Notes: a model not told the origin generated them from the letters alone. 64,000 nt of DNA from JAQUOA01 sp037443785 (GCA_037443785.1 JBBINR010000007.1:43003-107002); one strand, 5' to 3'. Counted from the stretch's first letter, positions 53,912 to 61,865 are shown. A program made the numbers and translations.

Positions 53912-55888
53912 TTATCCCTCCGATCCTTCCAACTCTACTTCCAGCTTTGTCCATTCTTCCATCAGATCGTTCAGCTTTTTGGTCACTGCATCATACTCCG
54001 CACTGATCGTTTTAGCTTTCACGGGATACTTTACAAACTCGTCGCCCGCCATTTTCTTTTCGAGCTTCGCTTTCTCTTCTTCTTTTACGGCAATTTCTTT
54101 TTCGAGCTGTTCCAGACGCTTTTTCAATTGAAACGTATTCTTCTTCGGCTTTGCTTCTTCGCTTTTACCTTTCGACTTTTGACCAGCCTGATCACCTGAC
54201 GTCTGTACTTGGCTGTCGCTGCTCTTCTTCTGATTATTGTTGCTTGTCAATTGTTCATTGCTTCCCGATAACTGTTTTTTCTCTTTTTTCTTCGCTTCAA
54301 TATACTCGCTCACATTACCGAGATAGGTTCGTACGCCGCCGCGGGGAGAAATCTCCAACACTTTGTTCACAATCGTATCCAAAAATGCACGATCGTGCGA
54401 CACGATCAAATATGTTCCGTCAAATTCTTTCAGCGCTTCCTGTAGCACATTCTTCGAACGCATATCCAGATGGTTCGTCGGTTCGTCCATGATGAGAAAA
54501 TTTGCCGGAGCCAGAAGCATCTTTGCCAACGCGAGACGGCTCTTCTCTCCGCCGGAAAGAACTTTCACTTTCTTAAAGACATCATCGCCGCGAAACAAGA
54601 ATGATCCGAGAATTGTCCGCAAGCGCGTCCGAATATCACCTTCCGCCACTTCGTCCACCGTCTGCAGAACTTCCTTGTTCAAATCCAATTCATCCGCTTG
54701 ATGCTGGGCGAAGTACGACACAATCACATTGTATCCTTCTTTGCGCTCGCCGGATTGAAACGGTTCAACACCCGCCGCAATTTTTGAGATCGTCGATTTT
54801 CCCGCGCCGTTCACCCCGACGATTGCAATCCTGTCGCCGCGTTCGATTGTGTAATTCAAATTCTCATACACCACATTATCGCCGTACGCTTTGTGGATGT
54901 TCGTCAGCTCCATCACCACGCGCCCGCTCGGCTGCGCATTGGGAAAATGGAAATGGATCTCCGCTTCCTCATCTTCCACTTCAATCAATTCAATTTTTTC
55001 CAATTGCTTCACGCGGCTCTGCACCTGGCGCGCTTTCGTTGCTTTGTACCGGAACCGCTCGATGAAATCCTGCGTCTGCTTCATCTGCTGTTCCTGATTC
55101 TTCTTCGCATTCATCACTAATTCTTTACGGATCACTTTTTCTTTTTCGAAGAACGAATAATTTCCCGCGTACACATCCATCTTGCCGAGCGAAAGCGAAA
55201 AAGTTTTCTTCGTAATTGAATCCAAAAACGCGCGGTCATGCGAAATGAGCATGATGGCACCGTTGTAACTCTTCAAATATTCTTCAAGCCACTGCAGTGA
55301 TTCGATATCCAAATGGTTCGTCGGTTCGTCGAGCAGAAGCACGGAAGGTTCGCGCAATAATAATTTTGCCAGCGCAATGCGCATCTGCCAGCCGCCGCTG
55401 AACGCACGTACATTCTTTTCCAAATCGGCAACGGAAAATCCCAATCCCATCAACACCGTTTCAATTTTCGATTTCAACCGAAATGCATCGGCTTCTTCCT
55501 GCTTGTGCTGAAGCTCGCCGATAATTTCCAGTAGTTCGCTATATTCTTCTGTGGTGTGGTCCGCAACGGCAAGTTTCTCGTACGCTTCCTGCAGTTCCTG
55601 CTCTATCATCAACACATCTTCAAACGCAGACTCGACTTCTTTATAGAGCGAGAGATCGGAATCGACCACCGCGTCCTGCGGCAAATAGCCGGTCGAAACG
55701 AAATGCGCTTTGTTGACGCTTCCTTCCATCGGCGGATTAATTCCTGCGATGATCTTCATGAGTGTGGATTTTCCCGCGCCGTTACTGCCCACAAGCCCTA
55801 AACGATCGTGCGGATTAATGGTGAAAGAGATATCGTCGAACAAATACCGTTCGCCAAAATTTACGGTGAGACTGTTTACTGCAAGCAT
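53912..55888 (-). CDS. ABC-F family ATPase
   Basis: 658 residues, two ABC domains without membrane segments. First: Walker A GSNGAGKSTLMKI, FSGGWQMRIALAK, Walker B LLLDEPTNHLDIES. Second: GVNGAGKSTISKI, LSGGEKSRLALAK, LIMDEPTNHLDMRS. The linker and a C-terminal coiled coil (about 585-650) after a Ser/Asn/Gln/Lys-rich stretch resemble Uup/YheS-like proteins. Members act on stalled ribosomes or resistance, some on DNA. It stands alone. Confidence 0.92.
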   Translation of the reverse strand: MLAVNSLTVNFGERYLFDDISFTINPHDRLGLVGSNGAGKSTLMKIIAGINPPMEGSVNKAHFVSTGYLPQDAVVDSDLSLYKEVESAFEDVLMIEQELQEAYEKLAVADHTTEEYSELLEIIGELQHKQEEADAFRLKSKIETVLMGLGFSVADLEKNVRAFSGGWQMRIALAKLLLREPSVLLLDEPTNHLDIESLQWLEEYLKSYNGAIMLISHDRAFLDSITKKTFSLSLGKMDVYAGNYSFFEKEKVIRKELVMNAKKNQEQQMKQTQDFIERFRYKATKARQVQSRVKQLEKIELIEVEDEEAEIHFHFPNAQPSGRVVMELTNIHKAYGDNVVYENLNYTIERGDRIAIVGVNGAGKSTISKIAAGVEPFQSGERKEGYNVIVSYFAQHQADELDLNKEVLQTVDEVAEGDIRTRLRTILGSFLFRGDDVFKKVKVLSGGEKSRLALAKMLLAPANFLIMDEPTNHLDMRSKNVLQEALKEFDGTYLIVSHDRAFLDTIVNKVLEISPRGGVRTYLGNVSEYIEAKKKEKKQLSGSNEQLTSNNNQKKSSDSQVQTSGDQAGQKSKGKSEEAKPKKNTFQLKKRLEQLEKEIAVKEEEKAKLEKKMAGDEFVKYPVKAKTISAEYDAVTKKLNDLMEEWTKLEVELEGSEG

Positions 55889-55948
55889 TGAGACAAGGAT
55901 GAATTATGAAATATGAAGGATGAAAAACATCACCCCTCCCTAAAAAAC

Positions 55949-55972
55949 GTCATCCCGACGAATGTCGGGATC
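55949..55972. repeat. Short GTCAT-family hairpin
   Basis: CGTCATCCCGAC-GAAT-GTCGGGAT: a perfect 8-bp stem (55952-55959 with 55964-55971). It lies between the ABC-F gene and the DUF559 region; the surrounding 287 bases hold no gene. Confidence 0.7.
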
Positions 55973-56114
55973 TATTAAAATTGTATAATAATATACGAAA
56001 AATTTAAGTTGTTACGAAGTGGTAAGGAGCAGGTTATTTCACACTCCATCAAGGATGATGTGGCAATCTTGTTTCCTTGATTCTCTCAAGCGCTTTTGGT
56101 AGAATGAGCGCGTT

Positions 56115-56170
56115 CCTCTCCCCTCTGTGCGTTGACGTGTGCGTAAGAGAGAGGGGATTAAGGGGTGTGT
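56115..56170 (+). repeat. Direct repeat, left of the DUF559 gene
   Basis: Begins CCTCTCCCCTCTG and ends AGAGAGAGGGGATTAAGGGG then TGTGT, with a rough inverted pair (TCCCCTCT/AGAGGGGA). The near copy at 56653-56711 has the same orientation. The DUF559 start codon follows by six bases. Confidence 0.75.
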
Positions 56171-56175
56171 AAATA

Positions 56176-56550
56176 ATGAAAACCAAAATTCTTCCATACA
56201 ATCCCAAATTAAAGACCATTGCACGCTCACTTCGCAATAACAGCACGCTCGGCGAAATTTTACTCTGGAAACAATTGCGCAATAAACAAATGCTCGGTTA
56301 CGATTTTCACCGGCAAAAACCAATTGACGAATATGTTATAGATTTTTATTCTCCGGAATTGATGCTCGCCATTGAAATTGACGGCGGCTCGCATGAAACC
56401 GATGAAGCATTTGAAAAAGATGCTAAAAGGCAGTGCCGTTTAGAATCGTTCGGCGTACGATTTTTGAGATTCAAAGAAAAAGAAGTTCGAAACAATATTC
56501 GTGGTGTGTTGGACATTATCGAAAATTGGATTAAAAAGAACGGACAATAA
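56176..56550 (+). CDS. DUF559 (VSR-like) endonuclease-domain protein
   Basis: 124 residues. The family pattern is clear: LRNNSTLGEILLWKQLRNKQ, GYDFHRQKPIDEYVIDFYSP, LAIEIDGGSHE and FGVRFLRFKEKEV. This is a Vsr/MutH-type restriction-endonuclease fold (PD-(D/E)xK-like). Natural function is unknown; some copies lie in repeat-rich accessory DNA. It lies between direct repeats at 56115 and 56653. Confidence 0.9.
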   Translation: MKTKILPYNPKLKTIARSLRNNSTLGEILLWKQLRNKQMLGYDFHRQKPIDEYVIDFYSPELMLAIEIDGGSHETDEAFEKDAKRQCRLESFGVRFLRFKEKEVRNNIRGVLDIIENWIKKNGQ

Positions 56551-56652
56551 GTTGCCGCACCGCTGTTGCGAATAATGGACACACCCCGTCCCATAAATCG
56601 GGACACCCCTCTCTCCATCGCATAGGGCTTTCACACAGAGGGGATTTGTCAT

Positions 56653-56711
56653 GTCTCTCCCCTCCGCAGAGTTTGATTTGTGTGCCGGAGAGAGGGGATT
56701 AAGGCGTGTGT
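56653..56711 (+). repeat. Direct repeat, right of the DUF559 gene
   Basis: GTCTCTCCCCTCCGC ... GGAGAGAGGGGATTAAGG then CGTGTGT: matches 56115-56170 in both ends, with a diverged centre. The region 56551-56652 contains further short inverted pieces (GTCCC-ATAAATC-GGGAC). The end of this repeat runs straight into a TACATTTG (56714-56721) that resembles a -7 promoter element for the following gene. Confidence 0.75.
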
Positions 56712-56769
56712 CATACATTTGCGTCTTGAAAACCGAATTGATATACTAACCGCAAAAAAAGGATTCTCC

Positions 56770-57747
56770 ATGAAAGCCATCGTCTACACACATTACGGCT
56801 CCCCCGATGTACTTCATCTTGCCGATGTTCCAAAACCAATTCCGAAAGAAAATGAAGTGCTGGTAAAAGTTCACGCCGCAACAGTTAACCGAACGGACTG
56901 CGGCATGCTTCGCGCCGAGCCGTTCATCGTACGCTTTTTTTCGGGACTCATAAAACCGAAGAGCGCAATTCTCGGCACCGAATTCTCCGGCGAGATTGAA
57001 TCGGTCGGAACACATGTTTCAAAATTCAAAACCGGCGACAAGGTGATTGGATTCAGCGGAAAAACTTTCGGAGCGCATGCGGAATATCTTACCGCACATC
57101 AAGACAGTCCGCTTGCAGTGATGCCGGCAAACTTTACGTATGAAGAAGCCGCTCCTTCCACCGAAGCAATGCACTACGCATGGAATGATATTCGTGCGGC
57201 ACAAGTAACGAGCAGACAGTCGGTGCTTATCTACGGCGCAACAGGAGCCATCGGTTCGGCGGCAGTTCAGTTAGTGAAATCGCTTGGTGCATACGTAACA
57301 GCAGTGAGCAATACAAAAAATATGGACTTAGTGAAATCACTCGGTGCTGACGAGGTGATCGATTACATGAAAGACGATTACACAAAGCTCACAAAGAAAT
57401 ACGATTTTATTTTTGATGCGGTCGGAAAAATTTCGTACGGCGCGTGCAAGCATTTGATGAAACCCGGCGCCATATTTTGTTCGACCGATCTCGGTCCGTT
57501 TGCACAAAATCCGTTCTTAGCACTCTGGTGTTTGCTCGGCACACTCTCCGATGGGAAGAAGGTTATCTTCCCTCTTCCCGTTAACACGCAAAAAGATGTC
57601 ACCTTTTTTAAAGAACTGATGGAGGCAGGAAAAGTAAAACCGGTGATTGACAGAACCTATCCACTCGAACAGGTTGCCGACGCGTTTCGCTACGTTGAGA
57701 CAGGACAGAAAACCGGAAATGTAGTGATAAGGGTGGGACATGAGTAA
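56770..57747 (+). CDS. Zinc-independent MDR-family NAD(P)-dependent oxidoreductase
   Basis: 325 residues from the ATG at 56770 with AAAGGA six bases before (30 extra residues upstream are open but lack family character). Seen: KAIVYTHYGSPDVLHL, HAATVNRTDCGMLRA, Rossmann motif YGATGAIGSAAVQLVKSLG and the late GKVKPVIDRTYPLEQVADAF. The catalytic-zinc Cys/His set of alcohol dehydrogenases is absent, so it is quinone-oxidoreductase-like. The substrate is unknown. A diverged fragment of a similar start is found at 60010. Confidence 0.87.
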   Translation: MKAIVYTHYGSPDVLHLADVPKPIPKENEVLVKVHAATVNRTDCGMLRAEPFIVRFFSGLIKPKSAILGTEFSGEIESVGTHVSKFKTGDKVIGFSGKTFGAHAEYLTAHQDSPLAVMPANFTYEEAAPSTEAMHYAWNDIRAAQVTSRQSVLIYGATGAIGSAAVQLVKSLGAYVTAVSNTKNMDLVKSLGADEVIDYMKDDYTKLTKKYDFIFDAVGKISYGACKHLMKPGAIFCSTDLGPFAQNPFLALWCLLGTLSDGKKVIFPLPVNTQKDVTFFKELMEAGKVKPVIDRTYPLEQVADAFRYVETGQKTGNVVIRVGHE

Positions 57748-57762
57748 AATTCTCCTCTTCGT

Positions 57763-57960
57763 GTGCCTGACTGCGACGGATGCACACTCGAAACAGGACT
57801 GCTCTTTTTCTCCTGCGCAAAATGTGAAGTGCGAAAGTGCGCCCGCGAACGGCAGTATGACAGCTGCGCATACTGCACAGATTATCCGTGCGAGAAATTA
57901 CAAAAAGTTTTTGATGACCAGCCTAAAGCGAAAGTGGAATTGGAAAGGTTACGGAAATAA
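57763..57960 (+). pseudogene. 5'-truncated DUF3795 (Cys-rich) gene
   Basis: 65 residues from a GTG, in a frame offset from the overlapping ATG at 57740. Cys-rich: DCDGC, CAKCEVRKC, SCAYCTDYPC, followed by EKLQKVFDD. This is the C-terminal part of DUF3795; the N-terminal half with its CGLDC-type motif is not present. It begins 16 bases after the oxidoreductase stop, so the missing part was probably lost at a junction. Expression is doubtful. Confidence 0.7.
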
Positions 57961-58061
57961 AGCTACTATGTTTACATCGGATGCATGCAAAAGAAAAAAC
58001 TCATTATGTGATAGTTTTGCATAGTTAAAATGCGAATAATATTATTATGAGAAAGTTTTAC

Positions 58062-58092
58062 TTGATTGAGTATAATATTAATTATAGATTCG
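58062..58092 (+). promoter_or_regulatory. Candidate promoter of the FRG-DUF262 cassette
   Basis: TTG (58062-58064), 20 bases, TAGATTCG (58085-58092), one mismatch to TAnnTTTG. It ends 22 bases before the FRG ATG (58115), which is preceded by GAGGGAAA. Confidence 0.55.
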
Positions 58093-58114
58093 ACAAACTA
58101 TTGAGGGAAATTTG

Positions 58115-58846
58115 ATGAAATATAAAGATCGAACAATTAGGTCCGTCCCAGATTTGATAAAAAGTTTGAAAACTGATATTGATAATTTAACTCTTCCAGT
58201 TTGGTTTAGAGGACAATCAAAAGTAAAATGGGAGTTACTACCATCCATAGCACGATCCCCAAATCTTTCCGAAAATCATTTATTAAAGAAATTTAAACAA
58301 AACGCTACACTACTTTTAAATCCCTTACCAGCATCTGACTTCCATTGGCTTTTTGTAATGCAACATTACGGTATGCCGACCAGGTTATTGGATTGGAGTG
58401 AAAGTCCATTGGTCGCATTATACTTTGCAATAAATGAAAACACCAATCAAGACGGTGTCTTATGGATACTCTTACCGGTAGATTTAAATAAAAGTTCAAA
58501 TATTAAACCTGATTATCCAAATTATATTCCTTCATTTGAAGATAATGCATTAAAGACTTATACTCCCGAATCTGTAGCGGGTGAACAAACTAGTACATTA
58601 TTTCCTATTGCTGCAATTGCACCTCGAAATACACAAAGAATGCAATCACAGCAAGGGACGTTCACTATAAGCCATAGAGATAAAACTCCGATTGAAGCTA
58701 TTGGAGATAAAAAACATATTTGGAGATATATAATTCCAAAATCAAACAAAAAAGTAATTAAAGAAGAATTAAATTTGCTCGGTATTTCTGAATTCCAATT
58801 GTTCCCAGAACTACCAAGTATTTGGAAAATGTTGAAACGAGGCTAA
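58115..58846 (+). CDS. FRG-domain protein, first gene of an AT-rich two-gene cassette
   Basis: 243 residues from the ATG at 58115 (the TTG just before is not needed). FRG-domain motifs: WFRGQ at 30-34, KWELLPSIAR at 38-47, and QHYGMPTRLLDWS at 83-95 followed by LVALYFAI. About 130 further residues with many Lys/Ile/Asn (KKVIKEELNLLGISEFQLFP) lack a known domain. FRG proteins are found in phage-defence and toxin settings; the biochemical activity is not established to my knowledge. Codon use is far more AT-rich than neighbouring genes, suggesting transfer. The next gene begins one base after the stop, so they are translationally coupled. Confidence 0.85.
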   Translation: MKYKDRTIRSVPDLIKSLKTDIDNLTLPVWFRGQSKVKWELLPSIARSPNLSENHLLKKFKQNATLLLNPLPASDFHWLFVMQHYGMPTRLLDWSESPLVALYFAINENTNQDGVLWILLPVDLNKSSNIKPDYPNYIPSFEDNALKTYTPESVAGEQTSTLFPIAAIAPRNTQRMQSQQGTFTISHRDKTPIEAIGDKKHIWRYIIPKSNKKVIKEELNLLGISEFQLFPELPSIWKMLKRG

Positions 58847-58847
58847 A

Positions 58848-59912
58848 ATGGATGTTTTTAGAACATACGCTATGAATCATAGTACTATCTTAAGAATTAA
58901 CTCTGAAAAGAATAAAATTCTAACTGAGCCCGAATATCAACGAAATGGTGAAGTGTGGAATACAGAAAAGAAGCAATTGTTAATAGATTCAATATTAAAC
59001 GAATATGATATTCCAAAAATATATTTTCATGTCCTTCAGAATAAAAAAAGAATTGTAAAAGGAAAAGAATATAGTTATTCCATAATTGATGGACGACAGA
59101 GACTAGAAGCAATTTGGTCGTTTATTAACGGAGATTTTCCTTTAGACAGTAATTTTAAGTATTTCAAAGATTCAAAAGTAGATGCTAGGGGGTTAACTTA
59201 TGCAGACGTTGGAAAACATTATCCAGATCTCAAAATATTATTTGATTCCTTTGTTTTACCTATAATTTTAGTCGAAACAGATGATACTGATTATATTGAA
59301 GATATGTTTTCAAGATTAAATGAGGCGGTACCACTAAATGCTGCTGAAAAAAGAAATGCATTTGGTGGAGCAATGGCGAAACTAATTAATCAAATTTCAA
59401 AACACAATCTATTTACAGATTGTGTTAGGTTTTCAAATTCTCGTTATCAACATAAAGAAGTCGCTGGAAAGATTTTATACATAGAAAATATGATGCAAGT
59501 TTATAAAGATATTACTACGGATATTGGTAAGGTTTATCTTGACGAATTTGTAAAAAAATTTAAAAAAGATCCTACACTTAGCACCACTAGTATTGAAAAA
59601 GAATGTGTACTAATGTTGGATAAAATGAAAAGTGTGTTTTCAAAGAAGGATCCTTTGCTGTCGAGCCAATCATTCATACCATTGTATTATCTTTTATTTA
59701 GAGAACAGGCGAAGGGAACATATTCCAAAACAATTTCTAGATCTATATTGTTAAATTTTAGAAGAGCAAGTAAAAAGAACAAACAAATTGCTGAGAAGGA
59801 TATCACAAAAGCAAATTTTGATCTACTAGAATTTGATAGGTTGTCACAACAGGGTACAAATGATCGGACTTCAATATTGGAGCGATTAAGAATTTTAAAA
59901 AAATATCTATAA
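58848..59912 (+). CDS. DUF262 (GmrS/ParB-like) protein, second gene of the cassette
   Basis: 354 residues. DUF262 motifs: EYQRNGEVW at 29-37, IIDGRQRLEAI at 79-89, and FSRLNEAVPLNAAEKRNAF at 154-172. In GmrSD type IV restriction the DUF262 half binds and hydrolyses nucleotides and is joined to a DUF1524 HNH nuclease; here the C-terminal 180 residues have no HNH motif, so this protein is not a full GmrSD. The FRG gene one base upstream may supply the effector. AT-rich like its partner. Confidence 0.85.
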   Translation: MDVFRTYAMNHSTILRINSEKNKILTEPEYQRNGEVWNTEKKQLLIDSILNEYDIPKIYFHVLQNKKRIVKGKEYSYSIIDGRQRLEAIWSFINGDFPLDSNFKYFKDSKVDARGLTYADVGKHYPDLKILFDSFVLPIILVETDDTDYIEDMFSRLNEAVPLNAAEKRNAFGGAMAKLINQISKHNLFTDCVRFSNSRYQHKEVAGKILYIENMMQVYKDITTDIGKVYLDEFVKKFKKDPTLSTTSIEKECVLMLDKMKSVFSKKDPLLSSQSFIPLYYLLFREQAKGTYSKTISRSILLNFRRASKKNKQIAEKDITKANFDLLEFDRLSQQGTNDRTSILERLRILKKYL

Positions 59913-60009
59913 ATATTTTCAGTCGCTTTTAGAAAACAAAGAGTGTTGCTACAAAATTTCAAAAGATGGAGCAAATTGAGAAATAATTAATGAATCTCAA
60001 CAAAACTTC

Positions 60010-60068
60010 ATGGAAGCCATCGTTTACACACTACGGTCCACCGGATACACTCCACATTACCGATGAAT
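60010..60068 (+). pseudogene. Decayed fragment of an MDR oxidoreductase start
   Basis: Aligns with 56770-56830: ATGGAAGCCATCGTTTACAC, a two-base gap, TACGGTCCACCGGAT and TTACCGATG, so the first ~20 codons resemble MKAIVYTHYGPPDTLH. The frame is broken by the gap. The divergence (roughly a quarter of positions) means an old paralogue rather than a recent duplication. Confidence 0.65.
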
Positions 60069-60152
60069 AATATTGTAAGTGTTCGATTTCTCTATCCATA
60101 CGCCGACGACGATTTCTGGCAATCACATTTTTTTACAAAAGAATTACCGCGT

Positions 60153-60176
60153 AGGAACGGATGACAATCCGTTCCT
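60153..60176. other. Perfect 10-bp hairpin without a T-run
   Basis: AGGAACGGAT (60153-60162), loop GACA, ATCCGTTCCT (60167-60176). No T-run follows, so a terminator is unlikely. The stretch 59913-60241 otherwise holds the gene fragment at 60010 and a 34-codon open frame (60063) of no recognised kind. Confidence 0.6.
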
Positions 60177-60241
60177 TAGGCACAAACTCTCCGCCAAAAG
60201 CGAACAAGCTGTCTGCGCCTAGAATCTTATCTTTGCTGTCT

Positions 60242-60526
60242 TCACATCTGCAGATAATGTCGCAGAATATCATACTCTTTTCGCTCAATCACCTGGTACA
60301 AGTAAATCCTAACAAAAACTTCTCCGTCAAAAAAATAATATCCTCCATCAGCTTTTTCTGCCTTCCCCCCATAAAAGCTTTTGAGATAATGTTCTGAATA
60401 TTTTTTCATCGTAATTCTTTTGGCATCAGGCAATTCATGCACGCTTCGGTGGTAATATTCGTATTCTCCGTTTCGTTCTTTAAGAACTAAAATCATATAG
60501 GTAGGCGTTTTTATTTTTGCCGTCAT
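60242..60526 (-). CDS. Small hypothetical protein
   Basis: 94 residues from the ATG at 60526, chosen because GAGGAG lies 8 bases before it. The upstream 20 residues of the open frame have no such signal. Basic/aromatic with YEYYHRSVHELPDAKRIT and GGYYFFDGEVFVRIYLYQVIE. No family recognised. It lies alone, facing the accessory cassette, between decayed DNA and repeats. Confidence 0.5.
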   Translation of the reverse strand: MTAKIKTPTYMILVLKERNGEYEYYHRSVHELPDAKRITMKKYSEHYLKSFYGGKAEKADGGYYFFDGEVFVRIYLYQVIERKEYDILRHYLQM

Positions 60527-60597
60527 ACATTTTGCTCCTCCAATAATTGAGGGGCCCAATCTATAAGACTTTATTTTCACAATCAAGCCGTTGCGCC

Positions 60598-60680
60598 CAC
60601 CACCCCTACTTTTCCCCTCCTCCGTGAGGAGGGGAACGCACGCATTAAATTTTTTTTCGCTGCTCTCAACAGGGGTGGTG
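60598..60680. repeat. Inverted-repeat element with inner hairpin
   Basis: Ends CACCACCCCT (60598-60607) and AGGGGTGGTG (60671-60680) are perfect 10-bp inverted arms. Inside, TTCCCCTCCTC-CGT-GAGGAGGGGAA gives an 11-bp stem (60612-60636). Small MITE-like shape without a gene. Confidence 0.8.
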
Positions 60681-60850
60681 TTACGTGAACACGATAAGAA
60701 GTTTTTGCTTTGCGCAGAAGCCCGAAATCGTCAGCGCGTGCGATATGGAAAGATTCGATCAGAAGCGAATTAATCACGCCAACGGCGGACATTCCCTCCG
60801 CCCAAGCAATTTTCTCCCTTCATGCATCCTCGCCCTCATTCAATATGAGA

Positions 60851-61253
60851 ACGTCCGTACTTTTTGAGACCTTTTTCTCTCTCAGAGGGAGAAAAAGCTC
60901 ACTCCAAGTGAGATCTTCCTCCCAAAAAGTGAGCTCGTCCTCTCTCCAAGATGAAACGTCCTCACTTTTTGATACCTCTTTCTCACTCAACACCTCAAAA
61001 AGCTCTCATTTTTGTCAATTGCCGCATCCACAGGGAGAAATATCCTCACAAATTCCCCACATATCCCTTCCGAAACACCAAACAACCCTTCAAAAGCACC
61101 AAACATTCTTTCAGAAATGCAAAACAACTCTCCGGAAACTTCAAACAAGCCTTCAGAAATGCCAAACAACCCTTCGGAAGCTCCAAACATCCTTCCAAAA
61201 GTACCAAACAAGTGTTCGGAAACGCCAAACAACTTTTCGAAAACGGTAAATAA
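60851..61253. repeat. 21-bp-period minisatellite with 105-bp higher-order unit
   Basis: 61065-61253 holds nine 21-bp units in direct tandem (consensus close to CCTTCNGAAANNCCAAACAA); 61044-61064 is a degenerate tenth. 60851-60955 and 60956 onward repeat at 105 bp (ACGTCCGTACTTTTTGAGACC against ACGTCCTCACTTTTTGATACC), i.e. five 21-bp steps. Because 21 is a multiple of three, several frames stay open on both strands and give heptapeptide repeats (SEMPNNP, RNAKQPF, SEGLFGV). No frame has a clear start site, so I treat it as non-coding or at best low-complexity coding. Confidence 0.85.
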
Positions 61254-61300
61254 GAGTCTGTTCAACAATCTGTGCTATCCCCTCTGGGCGCTGGCTTGTG

Positions 61301-61352
61301 TGTCGGGTGCGAAATTTCGGAGGAGTGAGCGAATTGGGAAACGATGGACGAA
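61301..61352. repeat. Dispersed repeat, copy A
   Basis: TGTCGGGTGCGAAATTTCGG then AGGAGTGAGCGAATTGGGAA and ACGATGGACGAA; it matches copy B at 61755-61809 with scattered changes. A hairpin (CACGCC..CCCACC with GGTGGG.GGCGTG, 61361-61400) follows directly. Confidence 0.6.
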
Positions 61353-61460
61353 GCGTTTATCACGCCGACCCGCCCACCGTGTTTTTTGGTGGGAGGCGTG
61401 ATTCGGGTTTGTGTGACTTGGTGTCCATCGCGAGCGTTAAATTTCGCAAAGTTTCTTTTG

Positions 61461-61546
61461 CTTCTTTTCTTTGTATAAAGAAAAGAAGGCCATCAAATAA
61501 CTATGGTTTTGCAAACTGTTACTTTCTTTCCGAGAAAGAAAGTAAC
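61461..61546. repeat. Two perfect hairpins in series
   Basis: First: CTTCTTTTCTTT-GTAT-AAAGAAAAGAAG (61461-61488), 12-bp stem. Second: GTTACTTTCTTTC-CGA-GAAAGAAAGTAAC (61518-61546), 13-bp stem. They lie between repeat copies A and B. Open frames here are by-products of the repeats. Confidence 0.75.
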
Positions 61547-61754
61547 CAAAGAAATCTTTCGAAATCGTAACACACAGAATCAATCTCCGGCACACATCCC
61601 GTAATTTCTGTGCATCAAGAACGTCATACCATTTTATCATTCAGCAATCGCACAGAAATTAAATGCCCTTCGATTGATTCTCTCCCACTTCCTCATCGCC
61701 GACGATTTCGTCCACTGCACAATGGTATTCGATATAAAAAATATTTTTCATAAG

Positions 61755-61809
61755 TGTGCCGGGAGCGGAATTTTGGAGAATTGAGTGAATTGGAAAACAA
61801 CGGACAAAA
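61755..61809. repeat. Dispersed repeat, copy B
   Basis: TGTGCCGGGAGCGGAATTTT then GGAGAATTGAGTGAATTGGA and AAACAACGGACAAAA; same orientation as copy A, about 454 bases away. Together with 60527-61300 this makes about 1.3 kb without a convincing gene. Confidence 0.6.
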
Positions 61810-61865
61810 CCTGGATTCTTCGCTTCGCTCAGAATGACAAGCGATGAATTAAGGGGTGCCTGCTA

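Noticed and set aside
57740..58024. A 94-residue open frame overlapping the DUF3795 remnant
   Set aside because: The Cys-rich family pattern is in the other frame; this one has none.
60063..60167. Short open frame after the MDR remnant
   Set aside because: Only 34 codons, no family recognised, and it ends inside a hairpin; may be a remnant but cannot be supported.
60153..60176. Hairpin as terminator of the DUF262 gene
   Set aside because: No T-run follows and it lies 240 bases past the stop.
60583..60792. A 69-residue minus-strand open frame
   Set aside because: It runs through the inverted-repeat element at 60598 and has no family character.
60710..61249. A 179-residue open frame over the minisatellite
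   Set aside because: It is open because 21-bp units keep every frame free of stops; no ribosome-binding site at a plausible start, and other frames on both strands are also open.
61065..61253. CRISPR array
   Set aside because: Units are contiguous 21-mers with no spacers of constant length and no cas gene nearby.
61437..61640. A 67-residue minus-strand open frame
   Set aside because: Made mostly of the two hairpin arms; a by-product of the repeat.
61620..61752. A possible broken gene on the minus strand (reading like EGHLISVRLLND after a frameshift)
   Set aside because: Too short and no family recognised; could be chance.
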